The notes beneath the pieces are model-generated. The model was not told the origin of the DNA, searched no databases, and saw only the letters and a program-made list of their open reading frames with translations. A DNA stretch of 64,000 bases, taken from Gordionus sp. m RMFG-2023. Lineage: Eukaryota > Nematomorpha > Gordioida > Chordodea > Parachordodidae. This document shows, one piece after another, positions 1-12,168 of this stretch (its first letter is position 1; every line of letters starts with the position of its first letter). The stretch covers positions 883,671-947,670 of the forward strand of contig NC_088776.1 of assembly GCF_954871325.1 (NCBI RefSeq), given 5' to 3'. The position numbers were made by a program, and so were the translations under genes.

Positions 1-174
1 TATTGTCTGATATTCAACAGGGATAGGTATACTTTGCATATTCTGAAATATGAATTTTGGGCAGGATTCAATTATTCGGGAAATTTAAATTGGCCCAATA
101 TAAATGAACTTAAAGTTCTAAGGATTTACTATATAAGCCAAGATGATATTCTAGAAACCCTAACTCTTATATAA
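1..174 (+). CDS. C-terminal fragment of an unrecognised protein (cut by window edge)
   Basis: Frame 1 is open from the first base to a TAA at 172-174, 57 codons without a stop, which is suggestive in DNA this AT-rich. The translation has mixed composition and includes NLNWPNINELKVLRIYY and then SQDDILETL. The spacing of leucines and isoleucines is loosely like a leucine-rich or F-box/LRR protein, but I do not recognise a family. The start lies outside the window. Its stop lies three bases from the stop of the minus-strand EGF gene, so the two would converge with almost no 3' spacer. A chance open frame remains possible. Confidence 0.35.
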   Translation, partial: YCLIFNRDRYTLHILKYEFWAGFNYSGNLNWPNINELKVLRIYYISQDDILETLTLI

Positions 175-635
175 TTGGATAAAATAAACAACCTCGATTA
201 CACCGAGCCCCATATTTCCAACCTTTGCAACGGCATTGGCCATGTTCATCACAAAATTTATTTTCGGAACATAAACTACCATCTATAATAATTATAAATA
301 TAATTAAAATAATATTTTCAAGTAAATAAAGAAAGAAAATGTAGAAAAGTATAAAAAAAAATATTATTTGGTCGATATAAACTTCACATCTTTTACAACC
401 AACCAATAAGTGATAAAACAGGCAAGAATTCTTGATGACTGAACATCCTAAATAATTTTTCCGCTAAAATCCCCATAGAAATTTAACAATTACAAATTAA
501 AATATAACTATTAATCAATTATTTTGACATAATCCCTTACTTGAAAAATTTTTATAATCTGGTTCATGCAGTACATATATATACATCACTAATGTATGCA
601 TTATATTTTGCTGCAACATTTAGGTGTTCTTTCAT

Positions 636-715
<80 letters not shown>

Positions 716-3700
716 GTTGTTGTTTAGCAGATATTTGATAATTGTTTAATTAAGCATGTGGTGAAAAAAAAATGGCCGTGGTTTGGCAAATAGTCTGACG
801 AGATTTTTCCATAATCCTAATTATAATTGGCTAGTCATTTATTAAGTGGAATTCCTCAATAAAACTGCTAAAAATATAAATTAGGCTCTATAAATTTAAA
901 ATTTGTAATAAATTGACTGAATTAAGATAATATTTATTATATTTTATATAATATCATATCATATTTATAAATATTTTCAAAGGGCACAAATCTTATAGAA
1001 CAATTTGACAAAATTCCATTGTGGATGAAGGGGGAGGGGTAGGAATATAATTTTTTAAGGTGACCTGGCATCATTCACAGTTCTATCAAACAAGGGAGGG
1101 AGAGGCTTTTCATAACTAATATCAATATAAACATTTGTGGGTTTATGGTACAATAACATCGTAAAAAGGCATTTAGGGCCAAAATCTATAATAATATTTA
1201 TACGAAGTTATAGCTATTAAAAGACAAAACCGAGCCATGGGATGAGGTAGGTATTTTTTTTTTATAATAGTTGAATATATGTTTTAATGATAAACAATCC
1301 AATAAGAAGTGAAATTGTTTTTCACTTGCGACAATCTGTCAGCATCCTCATGAGAGAATAAAAAAAATGGAGGGAACACACCCAGATTTACTCTCCTATC
1401 CCATATTATTTGCACCATAACCCCTGAATACTTCCCCCCCCCCATACGGATACAGGGAGCTAAATGGCTTCCTCAAAAAGCAGTATAAAATAGCACTTGA
1501 TATAACATTTTTTTTAGAGAGATGGGTTGGTTAATTCGTTAATAATCACATGTGTGTGTGGGTGGGTGGGGGGGGGGGTTAGATACATCTCTGTATATAA
1601 GACCAATTATATATGAATAAATTTAATACTTAGAGTTTCATTTTCAGGGATAATTTTGCATAAACATCTACCAGATAAATCACAGCCAGACGAAACTTTG
1701 CGATCACAGTGACAGACTTATAAAATAAATAGAAAATAAAATTAAAATTAAAGCGTTATGTGTATTATTTTTATATAATTTATATTACAAAATATTTAAA
1801 TTAAATTCATGCATAAATAATAATCTATCAAGTACATTATACATTGAATGTCATTGACACCAACCAATTGTTTCTAAAAAGTTGGGAATGGGTTAACGCA
1901 TGAAAAAGAATTTAGAAAAAAAAAAGTTAAATACATGTTCTAAGAAGATGACAGTGCCGCATCAGAAAGATTAGAAAAATTAGAGATTTTAGAAAAGAAG
2001 AAGATTTTTGAAAAATGTTTGTAAAACAATGCAATTCTTGACGAAGCGTTGGATGAACGTATTAGACACCAATTCTTTTGCGGTGCCAAATGGGAATAAT
2101 TTAAAATAGAGAGTTCTATCTAGAAATTACTTTATTCCGTAAGAAGCAGAGAGCGAAATGAGATAACACTGTATATGTAGTAAAGAAATTTAGCATGAAG
2201 AATCAGGTTAAAAACGATAAAAATAGAAACTTAATTTGGAAATATACCAGCCAATTGTATGCAGTGTGGAAGGTTACCCTCGAGAGTCAGGGGATCAATT
2301 GTTATCATATAGGGAAAATTAGATTTTGCAAGAAACTGTTGAAACAATAAAATTCTTAATATCGCTGATATTATACAGTAGCCGGGAATACTTAAACAAT
2401 ATTTCGAATAATCATATCTACTAACAGAAAAAGTTTTAATATAAATTAAACGAGACGACGATATAAATGCATTTTGACATGGGGAAATAACTCCCTTCTA
2501 TAAAATAAGATGAGTTTAAGTTAGGATTGGAAAACCTGCAACTCCGGGTTATGTGTTATGGGCACATCGAGTTGTTAGTTTGCTGAGAGAACCGCTAATT
2601 AATGCATAATTGGGAGAAATAAGCCAGAAATTTAGCTAAGATATATAATAAATTCGTGTTTTCATTATAAATTGACTTTGTATACCGTAAATAAGTTACA
2701 AAAAAAAATTATATGTTCCCTTCGAACCGATGAACTGTAAATCTAAGGATATCCAGAATAAATATACCGAGTTGGCAATTTAGAGATAGTTAATAGAGTA
2801 AAATTTACTACACCCTAATGATGCTAAACAATAGAGCTAAATCTATTCTCTTAAAATTTTATTACTTATTAAAAGTAGTGTTGTTAAAGGGCTCGTCTCG
2901 TTTTGAGTCGATCTTTAAAAAACGGCTAAACTCAATATTTCCTCGAAAAATTACGCGCGCCTGAGGATTTTGCTCATGGTCTAAGGAGGCTTAGAACAAT
3001 ATTTTTTCTGACTTAAATATTGAGTTATAAAAGCCATAGAAGGCGAATTAAGATAGTTAAAATCCGCGAAGATCATTGAAAGTGATAAATTCCTAAGACA
3101 CATACATGATAAATATGATACAACTTTAAGAAAAGTCAAGAAGTTTGCGCTAAATAATATGGATTGACTCTAAGGGGTTTTTTTTTCAGTCAGTTAAAGA
3201 TATTTTATAACAGCTTTTGGAATGTTATAGTAATTATGCCGGTGAATTTTGGTGATAGACTTAAACTCATATACCAAGGATATTCAGAATATAATGAAGT
3301 ATAAAGCGCATTTATATATATATTATGGAGGGACTAGTTTAATAGAAACCGAACTATTTTTAAATCAAATTTTATAATTTCCAAAAAACAGGGGATTAAT
3401 TTAGATGACTCCCACTGTGCTAATCGAAATATTATTGGTTAATTCCTATTCCAAGAGGATAAATTGAACCAATATGAATGACAGCAGTTGGAATAATGAT
3501 TAAAAAACTGAACCAAAGGGTTCTCTTTCGGGTATATTGCAACAGTAGTGAGTTATAATGTGTAAATTTGCATACCATGAATTTAAATCGTTCTGGAAAA
3601 GTAAATACAATAAAGAGATAATAGAAAAATCATATCTGGGGGCTAACAGGGAATAAAAATTAAAAATGTATTGTCGCTGTGAGAATTACAACACCCCCCC

Positions 3701-6700
3701 CCCCCACCTCCCTTCCCATGTTTGATTGACATATAGAAATATTGCGCATAGTTCCATACCGGATTTATAGGCGGAACATATGTTGTGCAGACGTATACTT
3801 TAATAGATAAAGTTAAGCCAGATCCAAGAGAGAGGATGCTTGTAAAGGTAGAACAATAGAAAAAAATATAATGATTAGAAATTTGAAAAAAAAAGCGTAG
3901 AATTTGTGGAGAACTACAAGCTGTTATAATGATATATCACCTGGTTGATGAGAATGTCAACGTGCAGAGCGTATTATTTATTTTCTAAAAAAAATATTCT
4001 CTATATTATGTCTTTAAATTCAGATTTACTCGAATCCCATTGGAGGAAAACGTAACTGTCTCATAAATTTAATTTAAAGAAATAGAACTTAAAAATTACC
4101 ATACCCTTAAAGATTGTGTAAAAGATTCTAGACTCGGCTGCTTTAAACAGGTTTGTAAAATAATTGCCTACAAGTTACTTGGCCCAGCCCATAATATTTG
4201 TTTGTCCGGGAAAAAAAGATGTAAATTTATATAATTCTATGTTTTGAAAAAGAGTTCTGATACGGACCCTAAAAGATCTTTTGCAGATGTTGCCCAGTTA
4301 GGGTTCAAGCGGATCTCTGATATGACTTCTCCTAGCTCTTGACATATATTTGGAAAAAAACTTACTTTTAAAAAATAAATAAATTGGAATAACAATTTAG
4401 GATATTCAACATTATATATAAGTTATGGCTTGGCTCAGGATATACTTACTAAAACGGTCTAATGTGTGCTCAGGTAATTTATTTAAAATTTAAAAAAAAT
4501 AATATTTCATAAATACTGTAAGAGTAACATGTTACAAAACAAATACCTTGTTACTTTTACAGGATAACGCGAAATGTAATGACGTTACTTTATGAGTGAC
4601 ACATAGTAACTATTTAACCTGGGGTTTCACAATATAATTTAACATTATACCTCTGTTACAATATTTCCCATACGTAAAATCTTCGCATATGCAGCCGCCT
4701 ATAAGATTGCACTTATTCAAAGGGCAGTTCCTATCGCATCCTTGTTATCATTATATAATAAGAGAGATGCTAAAATATAGTACAAATAAGATTCTTAAGT
4801 TAAAAAATATACTTATTTATATGTGCAATAAATGACATTATAGAGTAAAATTTTATTAAATTAGTTCACTAGTCGGTTTTATTTTCCATGACTCAATAAG
4901 TGCTCAAAGTATTTAAAATTTTTTTTAAAGAATTATGAGGATATTCCCAAAATTTAGATGTCAATCAAACCCCCACTAGCCGTTCACTCTAGTAACAAAC
5001 ACCTAACACCACTTCCTTTGCCGAGTTTTACTTGCAAAAGGAAGTTGGTCTTAGGGGTAGAGATAACATGACACATGCCATTCAAAAAAATGGTAATTTT
5101 ATTTGTATATTATCTTTATAACATTCTTAAACTTCGTTTAGAAATAATATAATAACAGCTGATTTAGTTAATTGGTCTTAATACGCTATAACTGTTGCAT
5201 GTTGCAAAAATAATAAGATATATATATATACTTCTTTCGCATTTGTTGCCCCAGTAACCATCGAGACAATGGCAATGCCCGAAGTAAGAGCAACTTCCGG
5301 CTGATCTATTTTGGTTACAATCGCAATCTTATTGTTTTCATAAATAACGTAATTTATAATTATACATTATCATCCATAAGCATAATAACAACAGAATTCT
5401 TGTTTACTTTCCAATTATTTTATCATGTATAATAATATCTACTTACATTAATCTTAAAAATAATACGTAAATCCAGTGTTTGACGAGCAAAAAATTCACA
5501 AATGATTTTGTAAAAGATTTTTTTCTGTCTAAAAAGATTTGGAAATTGTGGGTAAAATTTGATCAAAAAGAATATTTTTAAAAAAGATTTTATATTATGA
5601 ATATCCTTTGAAGCTCTGTGTAAGAACTAATTATGCATCAGGGATTCAGTTTCTTTCAGATCAAATCATTTATTTTACTATCTATATAATTATTTCGAGT
5701 AAATTTTTTTTTTCTCTGATTTTAAATAAGTAATTTTATTTAAATATTTATAACTTCCTAAAGGAATAAGGTGAGTTATAAAATATTGTATAAAAATATT
5801 GAAAAAAAAATGATTAAACGTTTTGGTTGAGACAGGTTTTCAATTAATATAATATGTATTATATTATTATTTTTTTTAAATAAATTTTAAACATAAAATA
5901 TTATTCGTTTTTAAAGGGATTTTCTGGAAAAATAGATAAGTGGAATAGGAACAAAGAATAATTTTCTTTTCAGAACTGGGAACAGCGATAAAATGCTTTT
6001 GATCTAACCCTAAAAAAAAAAATATATTTTTTTGGGTGGAGTTAAATGTAAAGATACAAATAACAGATTAAATGAGATTTTTTTTAGAAAAAAAAACAGC
6101 ATAATAAGGTCCGTTTATAGTAATCGCGATAAAAGCCTAAGCGAAGCGGAGAGTACATCAGTTTCATTTTATCGCGTCGCTAAACGCCAAGATATTTATT
6201 TTGATTTTGTTAATTTAGATATTTCAAAATTAGCGATGTAGTTGCTAATTTCGCAGTTTCTAATAAACTAGAACCTAAAAAAATAGCAGCTATTTATATT
6301 TGTAACTAATTTATTCTTTTATTTAACCTGCAGAACAATTAGTCCCATATTTACCGAACCCACAAGTGTTCTCTTTCGCCTCACCCATTGTAACCGCTAA
6401 ATAAATTTAAAAAAAAAAGAAATTTATTTTGTAATGTTTTTTTTTATATTTGTAATTCTTTAATTTTTCTTATTATATTCTTATTTCTTTGTTTTTTTTA
6501 TTTTAATATCTTTTATACAATTATATTTTTATTTTTAATTATTTTTTTGATTTTAGAGAATTAATATTTTTGAATTTTATTCCATTAAATTTGGTATATC
6601 ATTTCATGCCTGTAAAAACATGCAGTTATATGATACTTTTTCTCTATATCAATAAATAAACTTACCAATTAGGAGAGCACATAGTAGAATTAACGAGATA

Positions 6701-6711
6701 TTTTTAAGCAT
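167..6711 (-). CDS. Secreted protein with EGF-like repeats, six exons
   Basis: Exons on the minus strand are 6711-6666, 6396-6328, 5327-5232, 4740-4651, 1716-1630 and 282-167. Every internal boundary is GT-AG and phase 1-1, the classic arrangement of EGF-module exons, and the joined frame gives about 167 residues. Exon 1 is a signal peptide (MLKNISLILLCALLIG). Exon 2 ends in CGFGKYGTNC. The next exons each carry an EGF/MEGF-type pattern C-x-C...C...G-x-C-x-C...G-x-x-C, for example CHCLDGYWGNKC, CICEDFTYGKYC and CRCKGWKYGARC. The 1716-1630 module has the first cysteines but lacks the final G-x-x-C. The last exon reads through an old-looking donor at 192 (CGAG/GTTG) to a TAA at 167-169, ending CNRGCLFYPII. 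A short terminal intron ending near 135 is an alternative. The product is expected in the secretory pathway or outside the cell; ligands are unknown. Introns are long and hold a MITE (2877-3038). Confidence 0.8.
634..714. repeat. (TTTC)n microsatellite
   Basis: About 80 bases of nearly perfect TTTC repeats, lying just past the 3' end of the last EGF-gene intron. The FLSFFLSFF reading frame across it is an artefact of the repeat and not a gene. Confidence 0.97.
2877..3038. repeat. Fold-back MITE, family A copy 1 (in EGF-gene intron)
   Basis: Begins AGTGTTGTTAAAGGGCTCG, followed by GAGTCGATCTTTAAAAAACG and AACTCAATATTT. It carries the family core with TTTTGCTCATGG and ends near AATATTGAGTTATAAAAGCC, an imperfect inverted copy of the start. 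It lies in the large intron between EGF exons 4740-4651 and 1716-1630. Confidence 0.75.
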
Positions 6712-7377
6712 AGTTAATTAATTTTTTTTTAAAATATTTTTTAAAATATAAATTTGTTAACAAAATTAAAAAAAAATATGATTAAATTTCTTTTATAATA
6801 TACGTGTATATATATATATATATGAATTAAAAAAAATATCTTATCTACACTATATAGTTATTAGAAGAACCAAAGAACTCAATAACAATAACAAATGGAT
6901 TTAACCTTGGAATTATATATTAAGAATTTCTGTTATAGTTTTCATAAAAAAAATTGATTGCGATTAATTGCATTTCTTAACTCTCCTATAATTTAAGTTA
7001 GATTAAAAAAATTTATTTTATTTGATTGTAATAAACAACAAAAAAAAATTTAATCTTAATTTTTTTTTAAAGTTATAAATCCATCTAAAATCAAATAACA
7101 ATTTTGATATAAAAATAAAAAGAAATTAAAAAATATAATTGTAATTGTAAGTGTTATCACTACTATATCTAGTTTACATAATGGTTGTATGTCTCCCTTT
7201 TTAAAATCGTAAATGCTTTCAGAAGTTATGATTTTGACTTAGAAGTCAGGAGTTCTAATTAGAGATCTGCATTGGGATCCTTACTTTCTAGTTCAATCAA
7301 TCCGAGAAAATATAAATTTTTGATCCGATAATTTTCCATATGATTTAAATATTAAAATATAATTATTAATCTCTTAC

Positions 7378-7423
7378 CAATTAGGAATGCACTTAACAGA
7401 GATAACAAGATATTCTTTAACAT
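7378..7423 (-). CDS. Second copy of the EGF gene's signal-peptide exon
   Basis: ATG at 7423, signal-peptide frame MLKNILLSLLSAFLIG, then GTAAGAG donor in phase 1. The length is 46 bp, identical to exon 1 at 6711-6666, and the sequence is about three quarters identical, including part of the intron and upstream T-rich flank. It can splice in frame to the same exon 2. No extra EGF exon is visible between 7378 and 6711. It is therefore either an alternative first exon with its own promoter or the remnant of a duplicated gene start. Confidence 0.65.
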
Positions 7424-8536
7424 TTTGGATAATTTTTTTTTAGAAGAATCTTTCAATTTCTTAACATAAAAAAAATTAAATTAAATAAAAAATTAAATAA
7501 AAATTTAAATTTAAAAATAAGATTGCCAAACATAACCTCGATTTAATAAAGTCAATAAAAGCAGAGTTTATGAACTCTAGTATTTTGGTTTATTTTTAAA
7601 ATTGGCTAACTCTGCAATATTTAATTAGAGATTTATTGTAAAATAAAATGTACAACATCATTACCTTAAATTCTAATAAAGAGTTTTGCTTAGATATTTA
7701 CTATTTCTCTTTTTAAAAAAATCACTTCGTTTGTGGGCGGATCTAAAGAATTATTAAGTGAGTAATCTAATAACTATTTGAGGCCATTTTTTTTGACATT
7801 TCTAAGTAATAATTTCAAGAAAGAAAAAGAATCTTTTAAAATCCTATAGCTTACTTATCTCATCTATATTTCCGGTAATAAAATTTGCGTTTTATATTGA
7901 TTTCCTTCGAAATAGTTTTGAGTTAAGAGATAAAAAAAAATTATGTCAATCTTAGAAGCGAAACCTAATTTGCTCCTGAAGCTAAGTCTTGTGAGAGGCA
8001 GTTTAAAAAAATGGGCGAAATCTGCGCCATTTGTAAAAAATAATGCTATTTTTTTATTGATGCGCATGCGTGTAAAATAAGCTAATATGCGCTAAGACAC
8101 TCACGTCTGTTTATAGGCTTGTTGACACTTTTATGACTTGAAAATTTTTTGATAAGACCCTTACTAAATAATAAATTCTAAGTACTATATTCAAAAATGA
8201 ATAAATTTTGTTTACTCTACCTAATTTTATTTTTTATGGTCAAAATTTAGGGATATTTATTATTGATGCTTGAAAACCTTATATAAAAAATCTTATAATA
8301 TTATATCATTAATTTATTTTGAGACACAAGCTGCTCTTTAAACACTTTATTTTAATATTTATAAAACATTTAACATAATATTTATAGATAATATTAATAA
8401 AATAAATTTAATTAATTCATTTGATATACAAATTTAAAATGTAATAAATTGCTGCTTCACCCACAATCTTAACACACCAATCAATTTTCGAACCTTTAAA
8501 AAATTTTTAAAAATAATCTCATCAACCCCCCCCCCC
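7424..8536. other. Intergenic AT-rich DNA with one dispersed repeat
   Basis: No coding exon seen. 7954-8104 is a dispersed repeat whose second copy is 13346-13514. A 13-base C run at 8526-8538 closes the segment. The 7215-7275 stretch upstream has a weak tRNA-like look (AGGAGTTCTAATTAG) but no supportable tRNA. Confidence 0.6.
7954..8104. repeat. Dispersed repeat (pair with 13346-13514)
   Basis: Shares with 13346-13514 the ordered blocks AGCGAA-CCTAATTT, GCTAAGTCTT, GCGCCATTT/ACGCCATTT, AAAAATAATG, TTATTGAT and GCTAAGACCACTCA-like ends, with small indels. No coding content. The second copy directly abuts a family A MITE. Confidence 0.7.
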
Positions 8537-9093
8537 CCTTTGGAGTATATTCAACTATTACAGAATGCTGACTGTACTAGTGGTTATGAATGGTTGAAAG
8601 CATTACCAAGTCGTAACCTGAGTAACCTCTTATCAGATGAACAATTAAGAGTTGCCATAGGCCATCGACTTGGATGTAACATAGTTCAACCACATACATA
8701 CATCAAATGTAAAATATTAGTTGACTCCAAAGGGAGACATGGTCTAAATTGTATATATAGTCAAGGCAGGCATGTAGCAATTAATTTAGCTATTAGCCTT
8801 TCTCTTACCAGGGCCCGAATACCATCCTAGAGCCTACTAATTTATCATTAGATGATGGCCTAAGACCAGGTGGCTTAACTTCCGGGCCTTGGTCTTTAGG
8901 GAAATCCTTGATTTGGGATTCATGCGTATCTTCTTTCCCAAAAAATTTAAATTCTAATCCGGTTGATATAGCAGAGAAAGAAAAAAAAACAATTAAATAT
9001 TCAAAATTAACAAATTATATTTTTTATACCAATCGTTATCTCTTCCCTAGGACATATGTCAAGCGGAACTTTAAAATTTTTAAAAAAATATAG
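8537..9093 (+). mobile_element. Retroelement C-terminal domain fossil (LINE-like)
   Basis: The first part reads EWLKALPSRNLSNLLSDEQL, AIGHRLGCNI and DSKGRHGLNC. The later part has RPGG...WSLGKSLIWDS and a KYSKLTNYIFY block. This order (WLxALP, L-x-D-E-x-R-A-x-x-RLG, GRHGLxC, RPDG, WD) matches the zinc-knuckle and endonuclease-like C-terminus found after reverse transcriptase in many animal non-LTR-type elements. The reverse-transcriptase part is absent. It looks broken, with at least one break in this span, and is bounded upstream by a C run. Exact clade and age were not determined. Confidence 0.6.
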
Positions 9094-9229
9094 GCGACAA
9101 GATAAGAGCCCTTGTATCAGAACCTAAAGAATACTATTTTTTAAAACAAAATCTACAAATTACTATTTTAAAAAAAGATTATTCATATTCTCTTAACTTC
9201 TGAGAACCTACTATTAAAGATGCAATAGG

Positions 9230-9777
9230 CATTTTTGATCCTCCTATGATAATTTAATTTTTTTTTTCTTCTATCTAAAAGTAAAATTTCAAGATCATCA
9301 ATGTTGCTATCATCATCATATTATTATCACTATAACCAGTAGGTATTGTCAAGGCCTCCAATATATTGTAAATAATAGAGTTTTGCGTATGCCATAAATC
9401 CTTAAGATGGTCTTTAGCCATTTATTTTTGCTCAATACTCAATAAAACTTGATATCTAGGGTCTAAATATATAGAAGCGTCATACAACACTATTTTGCAA
9501 ATATTGTTGCCTTCGAATTTTCATGTTTTCTAATATTTCGTATAAAAAGGACTGTAAATCTTTCTAAATCTAATCGGCGTCTAATCCATATGCCATAAAA
9601 ATCAAATAAACATAATTGTTCTGATTGTAATCTTAATATTGTTATTTTTAAAGGAACTGATACACTACTAAGGTCCTTTAATTGGCACCAATCATCTTCC
9701 GACAAAATGATTTCACATGTTCCTATAATAAAATCGTTACAGAAATCTTTCAAACTTAATAATCGTTCTAGCATCAT
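9230..9777 (-). mobile_element. hAT-family transposase remnant
   Basis: The minus frame 9777-9490 includes LSEDDWCQLKDLSSVSVPLK and LQSEQLCLFDFYGIW, typical of the segment of hAT transposases before the dimerisation region (W..L..L..V..P...T..LQ.E..TL.DFYG.W). Continuing on the same strand, YLDPRYQVLLSIEQK and AKDHLKDLWH match the following hAT block (hxLDPRY). The second block is out of frame with the first and a stop follows EQK, so the gene is decayed. No BED finger or catalytic acidic residues and no terminal repeats were identified here. Confidence 0.65.
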
Positions 9778-10242
9778 ACAAATTGAAGATCAACATGTTG
9801 TGCATTATCGTTTAAATTAAAATATTAATACACAATTCACTTTAAAAATTAATCAACGTATTTCTATAACAACATAGCTTATTATAAAAAATTTCATAAT
9901 AAAATATAATCATAACGATATCAATCTCTAAATAAAATGGAAGTCCAGGAAGTAAAATTGAAAGAAGAAAACGCGAAGATTAAAATAAATGATTCCACAA
10001 AAAAAGTTAATAAAATTTTAAAAAAATTATTATATTTTTTAAAAAAAAAATTTTTATTTTTAAAATGACACCTAGAACTCTTGGACCCTCCACTTTTGAA
10101 AAGGGTCTGGGTCCAGGTTCGGGTTCACATACCTGATATAATCTTTATAATGTTTTTATTAAAAAAAAACTAATATGACTTTTTAAAAAAAATAAATATT
10201 ATTTATACTTACGTTAAGAAGAATTATACTATTATTTTTACT
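9778..10242. other. Intergenic, nothing coding seen
   Basis: AT-rich. 10060-10140 holds a small GC-richer block (GGGTCTGGGTCCAGG) like the subterminal parts of the hAT-type elements elsewhere in the window, but without a partner end. Confidence 0.5.
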
Positions 10243-10424
10243 AGTGTTATAAGTTTTAAGCCGATTTTTAAAAACTGCTAACTCAATATTTCATCCAAAA
10301 AAAATATTATAGCCTAAAGATTTTGCTTATAGAAAGATCAAAGGTCTAAGACATTATATTATCGAAGTCTCGAGGCTTATGCGATATTTTTCCGACTAAA
10401 ATATTGCCGTTTAACAAAACACTA
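10243..10424. repeat. Fold-back MITE, family A copy 2
   Basis: Starts TAGTGTTATAAG, then AAGCCGATTTTTAAAAACTG and CTAACTCAATATTT. It has the family core (TTTTGCTTATAGAAAGATCA) and ends CCGTTTAACAAAACACTA, inverted relative to the start. Confidence 0.8.
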
Positions 10425-11379
10425 AGAAGAATTACTATTATATTTTACTTTAATATATATATATATATATGAGGGAAGCAAATTTAATCTGCCTATCTAT
10501 ATTAATTTTAATTTTTTTAGTTAATTAAAGAGAAAATCATGAAAGTGGTAATTTTACGTTTACAAAAAAAAATGAGCATTGGGGAAACAAATAAAAAATA
10601 TGCCCGCAAGGTCTATAAGTCGAGATGTCGCATGTTACAGGCTAATAAGAAAGAAATAAAGAAAGTTTTTATAATATATATATATATATTTATTTTAAAT
10701 TATAATGCATACATGTTGATAAAATTTGCACTTAAATATTTTTAAATTTTTTTTTAGATTTAAAAAAAAAGCGTTAAATTATAAAGTATATCAAAATATA
10801 TCTTAAAAAGTATCTTTAAAAGTATCTATAAACCGATTCAGATACATTTGAGATTGTATATGATGGATATAGATACAGATACTTTTTATACCAACTCTGA
10901 ATAATCTTAAATAAATTTTTCAATAATTATAATTTATCAATTATATTAAAAACATTAATTAAAAGTCTAAAAAAATTTATTATTTGAAAATTTGAAAAAA
11001 ATAAAATAAAATTTGATTGATTTATTGCTTTCTTCTAAGAAATGTTAAGATCTTTTCAATTTTTAATTTAAAACCCTTACCCTAACTAGATATGATTTGC
11101 GGTTTTAATTTAATTTTATTAATTATTAAATTAAATTTTTAATTAAATTATATTCTTTTATTTTTAAGTTTTTTCTTTAAAGTTTTTAATTTAGAAAACT
11201 AAATTATGATAAGTAAGTAAGAAGATATTGTGAGTGCTGGATTAAAAAGTAAATGACAAATATAAATTTTATGATATATTTTTTTTTCAGTTTCCGGTTC
11301 GAATAAAATGTTTTTTTTTGACGCGAAAACGTTCAGAGGGAAAATGGCTAACATCTTAAACGTAATTTCGAATATTATT

Positions 11380-11393
11380 TTCTTTCTTTCTTT

Positions 11394-11468
<75 letters not shown>

Positions 11469-11477
11469 CTTCTTTCT
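11380..11477. repeat. (TTTC)n microsatellite
   Basis: About 95 bases of TTTC with a few interruptions, in intergenic DNA. Confidence 0.97.
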
Positions 11478-11793
11478 AAAATAAAATTAAATTTCAATTT
11501 CAAAATAACAAAAAAGTCAGCAAAAGGAGTCAAATATTATCCCTATTTTTGGATATTTTTTCAAAAATTTGCTTACATCCGCAATATTTAATTAAAGATT
11601 TGTTATCGTATAAAATGGTTATTATTTATAACCTTCTTTACATTAAATTTTAACGAAGAAGTTTTAATTTGGTTAGATTTATGGCTACAGAGGTGTTTTA
11701 TTTGATTAATACATTAAATTCAAAGACCATTAAAAGTGGTAATAATAAATAAGTTCCAAAGTGCTTAAAATAAAATACGAATGTTCCCTCATT

Positions 11794-12080
11794 AGTGTTG
11801 TTAAACGGCTCATTTTGAGCCGATTTTTAAGAACGGCTAACTTGATATTTTAGCCTGAAAAATATAGCCTAAGCCTTGAGATTTCTCTAATAGATGTCCT
11901 AACCTTGGTTCCTTCTACAAGCAAAATTATTTTTCTGGGTGAAATAGTGAGTAAGCCGTTTTTAAAAAACGAACTAACTGATTATTTTAGCCAGAAAAGA
12001 ATTAGCCTGATCCTCAAGATTTCGATAATATATGTCTAGACCTTTGTTCCTTCTATGAGCAAAATCTTAAGGCCTGGGTA
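11794..12080. repeat. Fold-back MITE, family A, two overlapping copies
   Basis: Begins AGTGTTGTTAAACGGCTCA and TTTTGAGCCGATTTTTAAG. A second set of the same blocks (AGTAAGCCGTTTTTAAAAAA, TTTTAGCCAGAAAAG, CTTCTATGAGCAAAATCTTA) begins near 11950, so one copy is truncated into or joined to another. Confidence 0.7.
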
Positions 12081-12168
12081 AATGCCATTCTTTTTTTTTT
12101 CTATAGAAAAAGGCGCCAATCGGAAAAGAACGAAATTTAAAAAACAAATTTTCTTTTGAATAGCAATT

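Noticed and set aside
541-738. ORF rich in FLSFF repeats
   Set aside because: Produced by the (TTTC)n microsatellite, which has no stops; the same applies to frames at 13121-13372, 15622-15868 and 62418-62639.
4525-4615. Further copy of the AGTGCTGTAAA element
   Set aside because: Only a few GTTAC/GTAAC words are shared; no end sequences.
5990-6260. Fold-back element around ATCGCGATAAAA/TTTTATCGCG
   Set aside because: Short inverted words only (about 10 bases) and no second copy; the 69-codon frame over it has no domain.
193-6711. EGF gene as a Notch ligand (DSL protein)
   Set aside because: The GFGKYGTNC segment resembles part of many EGF/MEGF proteins, but a full DSL domain, MNNL region and membrane anchor are not present.
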